64,000 bases of DNA from Alcanivoracaceae bacterium (GTDB lineage Bacteria > Pseudomonadota > Gammaproteobacteria > Pseudomonadales > Alcanivoracaceae): NCBI GenBank assembly GCA_029210325.1, contig JARGPU010000001.1:1312126-1376125 (forward strand). The letters are read 5' to 3'. The position numbers were made by a program, and so were the translations under genes. The notes beneath the pieces are model-generated. The model saw only the letters and a list, made by a program, of their open reading frames with translations. It was not told the DNA's origin and ran no database searches. The first letter of the stretch is position 1. Every line of letters begins with the position of its first letter. Of this stretch, positions 43,710-52,434 are shown piece after piece.

Positions 43710-45140
43710 ATGGGCATGTCGGCCGTCACCTCTGAGGCAATCCTGTTTTTCGGTGATCGCGGAGTCAGCAAAAGCATGCTGTTCTCTGACTTCGAGGCCA
43801 TTTTGGATGGCATGGTTGGGGTCCCCGAGTTTGCCGGCGAGCAGATTAAAGGGGCTTACTGTCTGGTTAACGGCGGTCTTCAGGTGGTCGCCCTGACCCT
43901 GTTCCTGATCGATTTTGATGACGATGGCATGGCCGACCACACTTGGAATGTGCCGCTACGCCATCTCGCTGAGCATGGTGGCCCCGGCCCGGATATGGGC
44001 GGTGGTCCAATTCGTCTGGCCTGTAAGAGTCAGTGCCCGGTGGCATGGCATCAGGAAAAGCTGTGGGACCCGGCGATGAAGCCTGGTGGCAATCACTTTG
44101 TCTTTATTCGCGATGCAGTTAAGGAGCGTGGCGCCAAGCTCGGTCTGTTTGTTGATGAGTCTTCCCCTGCTGCGGCACCTGCCGGGTCAGCTCAGGCAGT
44201 GCAGCAGTTTTCTCCCGCTCAGACAGTGCCACCGGTGGTGGCCCCGGAGCCACCGGTAGTGCAGCCTCAAGCTCAAGCTCAAGCTCAAGCACAGGCTCAG
44301 GCTCAGACGGCTCGTGATGACAAGGAGCGTCTGCGTATTGCACGAACCCTTAAGGAGCTGCGTCTGCGAGTGCAGACCATGGAAAACAAGCACAAGGATG
44401 AGGTTGACCAGCTGCGTTATGCGCATCAGACCAAGGAAGAGATCCTCAGTACCCAGCTGGAAAAGGTGCTGATGCAGTTTAAAACGCTGAAGTCGCAGAA
44501 TGTGGCGCTGCGTGAACAGACAGATTCGCTCAAGTCTCAAGTGATATCCCTGAATGAAAGTCTGCAGGAGCAGATGAACCACAGTGATGAGCATGGTGGT
44601 GAAATTGAGATTCTGACGGAGCAATACAAGATTGCGCTTGAGCAGCGTCTTGACGAGGAGCGTGCCCGGCTTAGCGAAACCCTGCACGCCAAGGAAATGG
44701 AGGTTCTGAATCGGGATGAGCGTATTGCTGGTCTGGAGTTAGAGCTTGTAGATGCACGTCATGAGCAGATTCGTTCCGCCAATACCGGTGCGGAAAAGCT
44801 GCTTGAGAAGCTGCAGGGACTGGGTCTTAATTTTATCGCATTTCATCCCGGTGCCGGGCATATCTCTATTAATGCCGCCGAGATTTCTGACTATATGCAG
44901 AACCCGATTGCCTTTGCAGCGCGTAAGTGTCTGGTCACTGAGGAGCACTACAGGGCTTGGCTGCGCCACTATGAAAACCCGGTTTGTCAGGTGGAAATTG
45001 GCGGGCAGACTTGCGGTAAGCGGGTGATCAGAGTGGATGCGCCTAATCAGTTCCGCCCGGGGCAGTCGGACCGCAATGCGAACCGGTGCCAATACTGTCG
45101 CTCGGACATAGCCATCGAGAATGTGCTGAAATTTCGCTGA
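43710..45140 (+). CDS. Coiled-coil protein with four paired cysteines (unrecognised)
   Basis: 476 aa. The N-terminal 140 residues form a compact domain (AILFFGDRGVSKSMLFSDFE, later CLVNGGLQVVALTLFLIDFD) that I do not recognise. A Pro/Gln/Ala linker follows at about 150-200, ending in a run of QA dipeptides encoded by near-perfect CAAGCT/CAGGCT hexamer repeats (44270-44309). A long coiled-coil spans about 205-360. The C-terminus has four cysteines in two pairs (NPVCQVEIGGQTCGK and RCQYCRSD), which look like a zinc site. There is no signal peptide or membrane segment, so it should be cytoplasmic. Two in-frame ATGs six bases apart are both usable. It may be a structural or nucleoid protein; nothing in the sequence decides this. 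Confidence 0.75.
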   Translation: MGMSAVTSEAILFFGDRGVSKSMLFSDFEAILDGMVGVPEFAGEQIKGAYCLVNGGLQVVALTLFLIDFDDDGMADHTWNVPLRHLAEHGGPGPDMGGGPIRLACKSQCPVAWHQEKLWDPAMKPGGNHFVFIRDAVKERGAKLGLFVDESSPAAAPAGSAQAVQQFSPAQTVPPVVAPEPPVVQPQAQAQAQAQAQAQTARDDKERLRIARTLKELRLRVQTMENKHKDEVDQLRYAHQTKEEILSTQLEKVLMQFKTLKSQNVALREQTDSLKSQVISLNESLQEQMNHSDEHGGEIEILTEQYKIALEQRLDEERARLSETLHAKEMEVLNRDERIAGLELELVDARHEQIRSANTGAEKLLEKLQGLGLNFIAFHPGAGHISINAAEISDYMQNPIAFAARKCLVTEEHYRAWLRHYENPVCQVEIGGQTCGKRVIRVDAPNQFRPGQSDRNANRCQYCRSDIAIENVLKFR

Positions 45141-45150
45141 GGCGAAGAGC

Positions 45151-45174
45151 GTTTTGTGAGGGACGTCACAAAAC
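45151..45174 (+). promoter_or_regulatory. Near-perfect CRP/Vfr-type binding site
   Basis: GTTTTGTGA-GGGACG-TCACAAAAC has 9-bp perfect arms. Its core TGTGA-N6-TCACA is the full CRP-family consensus. The centre lies 88 bp before the ATG of the cyclic-nucleotide-binding gene. No T tract follows, so a terminator role is unlikely, although it lies 11 bp after the previous stop. Confidence 0.6.
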
Positions 45175-45250
45175 AGTGGATGTATTCTGAGTCTGGTATG
45201 GAACGTGCAGAATCAGGGCCCGAAATGGGTGTAAATGGCGCGGAGCAGTC

Positions 45251-46330
45251 ATGGCCAACAGCGATTCGATTGATAAAAGTTTGTTGCAGACCTTTGTTCC
45301 GGTAAACGCGCTTAGCGGGGATCACCTCGATCGTTTGCTGGAGCAGCAGGAGGTTGTGCACTATCACCCCGGTGATGTGTTATTCCAGGCCGGCGAGTCG
45401 GATGACAACACCATCTATCTGCTCAAGGGCGAGGTAGAGCTGGATCGCGGCAACGGGGACCGTCAGGTAGTTGGCGCCGGTGGGCTTGAGTCCTGGCATC
45501 CGCTGGACCATGCGCAGCCCCGTCGTAGCACGGCCACTGCGAAAACTGAGGTCAGCGTTGTTCGCTTTGGCAGTGCCGGCCTTGATTCTATTCTGGCCTG
45601 GGATCAGTCGGCTGGTTATGTGATTCTGGATATCAACTCCAATGCGGCCTATCAGGACGACCGTCACTGGATGATACGACTGCTCAAGTCGAAGCTTTTC
45701 TACCGTATTCCTCCCGGCAATATCCTCGAAATCTTTCGCCGTCTGAAGCCGCTGCGCTTCAGGGCCGGACAGGCAGTTATTACCCAGGGAGATGAGGCGG
45801 ATTGCTGCTATATCATCAAGCAGGGTCTGTGTGAGGTGTTGGTCAAGGCCGAAGGTGCTGCTGACCCCATGCCCGTTGCCCTGCTTGAGCGGGGGCAGTG
45901 GTTTGGCGAGGATGCGCTGCTATCGGGCAAGCCACGCAACGCAACGGTGGTTATGGCGACGGATGGGGAGCTAATGCGACTAGATCGCAAGGACTTCGAT
46001 GAGCTGCTGCGCGAGCCTATCGTCAGGACGATTTCTGTGGCGGACGCCCGAGAGCATATTGCCGCTGGAGCGCGCTGGCTGGATGTGCGTACCCCTGACG
46101 AGTTTGAGCAGTCCCATCTGCGTGGTGCCCTGAACATGCCGCTCAACGTGCTGCGCCTGAAGTCTCGCCTGCTGGACCCGTCAAAGGTCTATCTGGCCTG
46201 CTGTGATACTGGCCGGCGCAGTGCCTCTGCTGCTTTTCTGCTCAACAATGTGGGCATTGATGTGCATGTCCTTGAGGGTGGGCTGAATGCCCAGAGCGCT
46301 GTGCTAAGCGATTTGATTGAGCACGAGTAG
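45251..46330 (+). CDS. Cyclic-nucleotide-binding/rhodanese fusion protein
   Basis: 359 aa with two cNMP-binding-like domains and a rhodanese domain. The first (about 15-130) is degenerate. The second (about 150-260) keeps the phosphate-binding-cassette-like RGQWFGEDALLSGKPRNATV with the Arg. The rhodanese domain (about 265-355) has LDVRTPDEFEQSHLRGALN and an active-site loop with Cys in YLACCDTGRRSASAAFLL. It should sense a cyclic nucleotide and act on sulfur or a thiol; neither is proven. There is no DNA-binding domain. It lies upstream of nadK, and similar fusions occur near nadK in related gammaproteobacteria as I recall. Confidence 0.85.
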   Translation: MANSDSIDKSLLQTFVPVNALSGDHLDRLLEQQEVVHYHPGDVLFQAGESDDNTIYLLKGEVELDRGNGDRQVVGAGGLESWHPLDHAQPRRSTATAKTEVSVVRFGSAGLDSILAWDQSAGYVILDINSNAAYQDDRHWMIRLLKSKLFYRIPPGNILEIFRRLKPLRFRAGQAVITQGDEADCCYIIKQGLCEVLVKAEGAADPMPVALLERGQWFGEDALLSGKPRNATVVMATDGELMRLDRKDFDELLREPIVRTISVADAREHIAAGARWLDVRTPDEFEQSHLRGALNMPLNVLRLKSRLLDPSKVYLACCDTGRRSASAAFLLNNVGIDVHVLEGGLNAQSAVLSDLIEHE

Positions 46331-46422
46331 CGTTTGGCAGGGCGGTTTCACGCCGCCCCGCCTTGCTATGCTTTACCGTCCCATTCATGCTTCCTCCTTT
46401 CCTTCTGTCATGAGGTGCCACG

Positions 46423-47313
46423 GTGCCACGTGAGACTTTTCGTCATATCGGTTTGATTGCTAAAACAGAGAGTGAGCAGGCTCTGTATTCGCTGCGCCAA
46501 TTAGTGCACTTTCTTAGTGGGCGCGGTGTCCATGTCATCATTGATCAGGAGCTGTCCGAGTCGCTGCCGGAGATGGGGCTGCAGGCCGGCAGTCGTAATC
46601 AGCTCGGTGAGTCCTGCGATCTGGTTATTGTGGTCGGCGGTGATGGCTGTCTGCTTGGTGCTGCCAGAGCGCTGGCGCGCCACGATGTGCCTGTGCTCGG
46701 TATCAACCGTGGCCGGCTTGGCTTCCTTACGGACGTGCGGCCATCCGAGATCGAGTCACGGGTCGGCCAGGTGCTGGACGGCGACTACAGCATTGAGTCG
46801 CGATTCCTGATCGATATGGAGGTGCGGCGAGGCAAGACAGTGTTGGGTGAGGGTTCAGCGCTCAACGATGTGGTGTTGTTGTCTGGTGACAACGTTCACA
46901 TGATCGAATTTGATCTGCATATCGATGGCGTCTATGTCTACAGCCAGCGCTCCGATGGCCTGATCATTTCCACGCCCACCGGATCTACCGCCTACGCGCT
47001 GTCTGGTGGTGGGCCAATCATGCACCCGAAACTGGATGCCATGGTGCTGGTACCACTCAATCCACACACATTAACCAGCCGGCCTTTGGTGGTTGATGGC
47101 AACAGTGAAATCAAGATTCGCATCCGCAGCCACCGGGTTCGTCCTTTGGTGAGTTGCGATGGACAAGAAGGTATTCGAGCAGAGCTGGATGATGTGATTT
47201 CAATTCGTAAGAAGCCCCATCGCTTGAAGCTACTGCATCCGCCCGGACATGATTTTTATGAAGTGTGTCGCTCCAAGCTGGGCTGGAGCAGCCGCCCCGG
47301 AGAGCCATCATGA
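46423..47313 (+). CDS. nadK: NAD kinase
   Basis: 296 aa, GTG start with GAGG 7 nt upstream. It phosphorylates NAD to NADP. Signature motifs are VVGGDGCLLGAARAL (about 69-83), NRGRLGFLTDV and TPTGSTAYALSGGGP. The length fits the family (292 in E. coli). The DUF1315 gene overlaps its stop (ATGA) and pepN follows, forming a three-gene unit. Confidence 0.96.
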   Translation: MPRETFRHIGLIAKTESEQALYSLRQLVHFLSGRGVHVIIDQELSESLPEMGLQAGSRNQLGESCDLVIVVGGDGCLLGAARALARHDVPVLGINRGRLGFLTDVRPSEIESRVGQVLDGDYSIESRFLIDMEVRRGKTVLGEGSALNDVVLLSGDNVHMIEFDLHIDGVYVYSQRSDGLIISTPTGSTAYALSGGGPIMHPKLDAMVLVPLNPHTLTSRPLVVDGNSEIKIRIRSHRVRPLVSCDGQEGIRAELDDVISIRKKPHRLKLLHPPGHDFYEVCRSKLGWSSRPGEPS

Positions 47314-47579
47314 GTGAGGATTTTACTCGTACTGCTGCGCAGATGAGTCGCGATGTTTACCAGAGTTTGCGCCGTTCCGTTGAGTTGGGCCGCTGGCCGG
47401 ATGGGCGCCAACTTACTGCCGAACAGCGCCAGACAAGCATGCAGGCAGTGATTGCCTGGGAGGCCGCCAATCTGCCGGAGCAGCAGCGTACAGGTTTTAT
47501 CGCCAAGCCCGACTGCGCCACCGACAGCCATGCAGAGCAGCCGGTTAACTGGCGTACAGGAGGCAAGCAGGATGCGTGA
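47310..47579 (+). CDS. DUF1315 (YeaC-like) protein
   Basis: 89 aa from the ATG that overlaps the nadK stop. The central VYQSLRRSVELGRWPDGRQL and LTAEQRQTSMQAVIAWEA match the E. coli YeaC/DUF1315 pattern; its function is not known. The last 8 bp overlap the pepN start, indicating coupled translation. Confidence 0.88.
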   Translation: MSEDFTRTAAQMSRDVYQSLRRSVELGRWPDGRQLTAEQRQTSMQAVIAWEAANLPEQQRTGFIAKPDCATDSHAEQPVNWRTGGKQDA

Positions 47580-50178
47580 TAATCAGGCTCCCAAGCCGAT
47601 ACGCCGGCTTGACTACCTGCCGCCCGCTTTTTGGGTTGATAGCGTTGCGCTGGACTTTGACATTTATGACGACCTGACACGGGTGCGCAGTCGTTTGTGC
47701 CTGCGTCGAAATACCACTGCCGATGCTCCCGTGGAGTGCGTGTTTGATGGCGAGGCGCTGGTTATCGAGTCGTTGGCCGTAGATGGTAAAACGCTGACGG
47801 AGCAAGAGTATCGTTACCAAGGCAGTCAGCTTACATTGCTTTCAGTGCCGGATAAGTTTGTCTTTGAATCCGTGGTTACTATTGACCCGCGAAGCAACAC
47901 TGCTTTGGAGGGGTTGTATCTATCCAAGGGCATGTACTGCACTCAATGTGAGGCGGAAGGTTTTCGCCGCATTACCTTCTTTCCCGATCGCCCGGATGTG
48001 CTAAGCCGTTTTACCACCACTGTCAGGGCCGACAAGTCCCGTTATCCGCTGCTGTTATCTAACGGTAACCCAGTGGCGGAGGGCGAAGAGGGTGGTCGCC
48101 ACTGGGTGACCTGGGAAGATCCGTTCGCCAAACCCTGCTATCTGTTTGCTTTAGTGGCTGGCGATCTGGCTTGCCTGGAAGACAGTTTTATAACGGCTAG
48201 TGATCGCTCCGTGAAGCTGCGTATTTATGCAGAGCATCATGATCTCGACAAACTTGATTTCGCCATGGATTCGCTCAAGCGAAGTATGCGCTGGGATGAA
48301 GAAGTGTACGGGCGGGAGTACGATCTGGACATTTATATGATCGTTGCCGTCAGCCATTTCAACATGGGGGCAATGGAAAACAAGGGCCTCAATATTTTCA
48401 ATACTTCCTGCGTGCTGGCCCATCCGGATACCACTACGGATCAGGGGTATCAGCGTGTTGAGGCGGTGGTTGCCCACGAGTATTTTCATAATTGGTCTGG
48501 CAATCGGGTTACTTGCCGTGACTGGTTCCAGCTCAGCCTGAAAGAAGGCTTTACAGTTTTTCGAGATCAGGAATTCTCTGCAGATATGCACTCGCGGGCG
48601 GTAAAGCGGGTCGAAGATGTGGACATGCTGCGTACCATTCAGTTTGCTGAAGACGGCGGGCCAATGGCGCATCCGGTGCGCCCGGATGAGTACCAGAAAA
48701 TCGACAATTTCTACACCGTGACTATCTATGAGAAGGGTGCGGAAGTTGTACGCATGCAATACAACCTGCTGGGCCCGGACTTGTTTCGTAAGGCAACGGA
48801 TCGGTACTTTTCCCGCTTCGATGGGCAGGCGGTAACCTGTGATGATTTTGTTGACTGCATGGAACAGACCAGTGGTCAGGATCTGTCTCAGTTTCGCCGC
48901 TGGTACAGTCAGGCCGGAACCCCTCAGCTAACGGTCAGCGATCAATACAGCAACGGCGTTTATCGTTTGACCCTTAGTCAGCACACTGAGCCGACACCGG
49001 GTCAGGCGGACAAGCAACCATTAATGATTCCGGTTTCCATGGCTCTGCTTGATCAGTCAGGTCGGCCGCTGGCGCTTGACGCAGATGGCACCACGGAAAC
49101 CGTGCTTATCCTGTCTCAGGCGACCCAGACCTTTGAGTACACTCTGCCTGAGCAGCCTGTGCCGGTACTGCTGCGTGGTTTTTCCGCGCCGGTGCAGTTG
49201 CGCTACCCCTACAGTGCGGACCAGCTGGCACTCATTCTGGCCCACGATACTGATGGCTACTGTCGTTGGGATGCTGCCCAGCGACTGGGGCTGGAGGCTA
49301 TTCGGCGGATTATTGCGGGTGCTGATCCGTTGACTGAGGCAGAGCAACTGCTGTCGCCCTGGCGGCAAGTTCTGGCTCGCGCGGCTGAAGACCCTGCCGG
49401 GGCGGCCCTGCTACTTGGCTTGCCGTCGGAGAGGGCGCTCAGTGAGCAATTCCTGCCACTGGATCCAACGGCTATCCATCTGGCTCGTTCCGGTCTGGAG
49501 GGGGCCCTTGGCCGGCTTCTGCAGGCGGATATTGAGGCCCTGTTGCCCACTCTGGTGGTGTCAGGGCCTTACCGGGCGGAGGCTGCTGATATTGGTCGCC
49601 GCACCCTGATGCAGCGTTGTCTGGCCCTGTTGGCTTCAGGTGAAGCTGAGGTCCTGGGCAGTCGTTTGGCACAGCAGTTTCGCTCTGCCAGCAATATGAC
49701 GGATCGTCTCGGCGCATTGCGCTTGTTAGTTTGGCACGGTCTGCCGCAAGCTGATCAGGCGCTGGAGGAGTTTGCGCTCCGTTATGCCGACGAGGCCTTG
49801 GTGATGGATCAGTGGTTTGCTGTGCAAGCGCTAGTTCCTGGCGAGCAAACGGTGGCGGTGGTAGAGCGGCTGATGGGGCACTCTGCCTTTGAAATGACAT
49901 CACCCAACCGGGTGCGAGGCTTGCTAGGTAGTTTCGCCAATGGCAACCCTTCGGCCTTTCACGCTGCTGATGGCAGTGGCTACCGCTTGTATGCGGATGC
50001 CTTGGCCCGACTTGACCGATTGAACCCGCAAGTGGCGGCGCGTATGGCTAACGCCTTCGCAACTCTGCCCCGTTTGGCAGGTGAGCTTCAGGTGAATATG
50101 CGCTCGGCGGTGCAGCGACTGCGCGATGCTGAGTGTTCGGCGAACCTGGGAGAGGTACTCGACAGATTGCTTCAATGA
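47572..50178 (+). CDS. pepN: Aminopeptidase N
   Basis: 868 aa from the ATG at 47572, with GGAGG 8 nt upstream; the open frame extends 40 codons further into DUF1315 but without family similarity. A broad-specificity M1 zinc aminopeptidase. The exopeptidase motif GAMEN and the zinc motif HEYFHNWSGNRVT are both intact, as is the downstream Glu in SLKEGFTVFRDQEFSAD. The length matches E. coli (870). The C-terminal helical domain is complete. Confidence 0.96.
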   Translation: MRDNQAPKPIRRLDYLPPAFWVDSVALDFDIYDDLTRVRSRLCLRRNTTADAPVECVFDGEALVIESLAVDGKTLTEQEYRYQGSQLTLLSVPDKFVFESVVTIDPRSNTALEGLYLSKGMYCTQCEAEGFRRITFFPDRPDVLSRFTTTVRADKSRYPLLLSNGNPVAEGEEGGRHWVTWEDPFAKPCYLFALVAGDLACLEDSFITASDRSVKLRIYAEHHDLDKLDFAMDSLKRSMRWDEEVYGREYDLDIYMIVAVSHFNMGAMENKGLNIFNTSCVLAHPDTTTDQGYQRVEAVVAHEYFHNWSGNRVTCRDWFQLSLKEGFTVFRDQEFSADMHSRAVKRVEDVDMLRTIQFAEDGGPMAHPVRPDEYQKIDNFYTVTIYEKGAEVVRMQYNLLGPDLFRKATDRYFSRFDGQAVTCDDFVDCMEQTSGQDLSQFRRWYSQAGTPQLTVSDQYSNGVYRLTLSQHTEPTPGQADKQPLMIPVSMALLDQSGRPLALDADGTTETVLILSQATQTFEYTLPEQPVPVLLRGFSAPVQLRYPYSADQLALILAHDTDGYCRWDAAQRLGLEAIRRIIAGADPLTEAEQLLSPWRQVLARAAEDPAGAALLLGLPSERALSEQFLPLDPTAIHLARSGLEGALGRLLQADIEALLPTLVVSGPYRAEAADIGRRTLMQRCLALLASGEAEVLGSRLAQQFRSASNMTDRLGALRLLVWHGLPQADQALEEFALRYADEALVMDQWFAVQALVPGEQTVAVVERLMGHSAFEMTSPNRVRGLLGSFANGNPSAFHAADGSGYRLYADALARLDRLNPQVAARMANAFATLPRLAGELQVNMRSAVQRLRDAECSANLGEVLDRLLQ

Positions 50179-50392
50179 CATTCGCCAATGTTTTTGTGAA
50201 CAACTTTGCACAGGACTCAAGAGTCACCGATACAGCTAGATTAGCAGGATGTTTTGTATTTCAATAGGATAAAGGGGTGGTTTCAGGTTACAGTCGAAGC
50301 TACCCAGAACAATCGCACGAGATCTCTCGAAAGATCCGGCGACAGAAAAAAAACAGATAATTCGAATAATCGGGCGAATCACGGAGTTATGT

Positions 50393-52366
50393 ATGAATAA
50401 CAAGCTCATCAGGAAAACCCGGCTGGCTGCTGCGGTGGCCGGAGCGGTGTTGGTCGGCAATCTGTCGGCGGCGGAATTCAGTTTTAACGAGGGGGCCATT
50501 ACCGGTCGCTTCGATACACTGCTCAGTGCCGGTGCTCTGTTTCGTACAGAGGGTCAGGACGCCAAGCTCGCTGCAAACCAAGATGCGTTGGTGATGGCGA
50601 GCAAAGGTTATTCGACCCAGCTGAACAAGAACGATGCCAACAATAATTTCGATACCGGTCTGGCTTCGATGGTCTACAAGATCAGCCCGACGCTGGTAAT
50701 GCAGTTTGAGGGCGGTTGGGGCATCAATGTCAGCGGTACCGCATTTTATGACTCCGTGATCATGGGCGGCGGTCATGACGGTGGTGACTTGACCTCCATC
50801 TCTCCAGGTTTTGTCACGGTTGGCGGTATTAATCGTTACGCCACTTACTCTGACTACGCCAACAACGGTACTGGTGATCGCTTCTCTGATGATGCCAAAG
50901 ATGAGGCCGGCAGCCGTGCTCGTCTGCTTGACGCCTATGTGTTTGCCGACTTCGATTTTCTTGATCGTCCAATGAACGTTCGCCTCGGTCAGCAGGTTAT
51001 TAGCTGGGGTGAGGCGCTGTTCATTCAAGGTGGTGTTAATACAGCCAACTATATTGACCTGAATGCCCTGCGTTTGCCTGGCTCAGAGATTAAAGAAGCG
51101 CTGCTGCCGCTCACCAGCCTGTACTTTAACTGGGGTGTCACCGACAACCTTTCCATGGAGTCCTTCTACCAGTTTGACTGGGAGAACTCGGAAGACGCAC
51201 CGGCGGGCACCTACTGGTCCACCCACGATGCATTTCCGGGCAAGGGTGCGAACAATGTCATCGTAGATGGTCGCCTGGTTGCAGCTAGTGCCGGTGTGCC
51301 TGCACTAGCTGATGCTTTTGCCAGTTACACCCTGTCGACTTATGGGGTTTCTGGAACTGGCGCTGGTGAGTACCAGTATGAGCAAACTCAGGTAACGGTA
51401 AACCGCCTGGCTGACGAGGAAGCGAAGGACGATGGCCAGTTCGGTCTGGCGTTCCGCTATTTCTCCGACTTCTTTGGCGGTACTGAGTTTGGTCTGTTCT
51501 ACACCAGAACCCATGCACGCTTGCCGGTGGTTGGCGCTCGACTGGATCTGGTAGGTGCTGGCACCATCCCGGAGAAAATTGATAACGCTAACTACTTTAT
51601 GGCCTACAACGAAGACGTGGACATGCTGGGCCTGACATTCAGCACCAACGTTGGCCAGATGTCTGTGTCCGGTGAGCTGGCGTACCGTCCGGAGCAGAAA
51701 ATCATTAATGAAGTTGGTGACAATCTGCTGCAAAGTCTGTCCGGCCTGGCCGCCAATCCGGCGCCAACCATTGCCAACATTACTCCGCACTGTGTTCGCC
51801 TGAAGATGGGAGGCTCCTGTCTGGATGGCACTGATGCGGTAATTCAGGGTCAGGAATACTACTTCTATGAGGAAGTGGAGACACTGACCGGCTCGCTGGT
51901 TGGCCTTTACTTCTTCGGCCCCATGCTTGGTGCGGACAACGTCACTGGCGTACTTGAGCTCGGCGTGGATCAAATTGTTGGTGGTCTGGATAGCAACCTG
52001 AACTACAACTCCACCGCGGCGATTCTTAGCGGCGAGGCGTTAATTCGTAACCCGAATGATCCCAATGCCTACTTCCTGACCGAGTCTGCATGGGGTTATC
52101 GAGCGGTGCTACAGGCTGACTACACCAACGTCTTTGCCGGTGTGGCAATCAAGCCTAGCGTTCGGCTTCAGCATGATGTGGATGGCAACTCTCCGATTGG
52201 CGGCAACTTTATGGAGGACCGTAAAGCGGCAACCCTGGGTGTGGACTTTATCTACCTCAACAACCTTGAGGTTGGTGTTCAGGCAACCAGCTTCTGGGGT
52301 AACAGTTATAGCAACAAGCTCAGTGACCGTAACAACGCCTCACTGGCGCTGAAATACGCATTCTGA
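50393..52366 (+). CDS. DUF1302 outer-membrane beta-barrel protein
   Basis: 657 aa. A signal peptide is cleaved near LSA-AEF (about residue 26). The rest alternates short beta strands and loops, with repeated aromatic girdle residues, and ends in Phe, as outer-membrane barrels do (LALKYAF). The N-terminal segment FNEGAITGRFDTLLSAGALF and RLGQQVISWGEALFIQGGVN are typical of DUF1302. The family is not functionally settled, though members often sit with DUF1329 and RND genes near lipid, steroid or ester metabolism. First gene of a five-gene plus-strand block. Confidence 0.85.
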   Translation: MNNKLIRKTRLAAAVAGAVLVGNLSAAEFSFNEGAITGRFDTLLSAGALFRTEGQDAKLAANQDALVMASKGYSTQLNKNDANNNFDTGLASMVYKISPTLVMQFEGGWGINVSGTAFYDSVIMGGGHDGGDLTSISPGFVTVGGINRYATYSDYANNGTGDRFSDDAKDEAGSRARLLDAYVFADFDFLDRPMNVRLGQQVISWGEALFIQGGVNTANYIDLNALRLPGSEIKEALLPLTSLYFNWGVTDNLSMESFYQFDWENSEDAPAGTYWSTHDAFPGKGANNVIVDGRLVAASAGVPALADAFASYTLSTYGVSGTGAGEYQYEQTQVTVNRLADEEAKDDGQFGLAFRYFSDFFGGTEFGLFYTRTHARLPVVGARLDLVGAGTIPEKIDNANYFMAYNEDVDMLGLTFSTNVGQMSVSGELAYRPEQKIINEVGDNLLQSLSGLAANPAPTIANITPHCVRLKMGGSCLDGTDAVIQGQEYYFYEEVETLTGSLVGLYFFGPMLGADNVTGVLELGVDQIVGGLDSNLNYNSTAAILSGEALIRNPNDPNAYFLTESAWGYRAVLQADYTNVFAGVAIKPSVRLQHDVDGNSPIGGNFMEDRKAATLGVDFIYLNNLEVGVQATSFWGNSYSNKLSDRNNASLALKYAF

Positions 52367-52434
52367 GTCTGACACTTATAACAATGATTGGGCGTGTTAC
52401 GGCGCGCCCGACGGGAAAGCAACGGAGAGAAACC

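Noticed and set aside
44270..44309. Hexanucleotide repeat as a phase-variation switch.
   Set aside because: Units of six bases change protein length but not the frame, so on/off switching is not expected.
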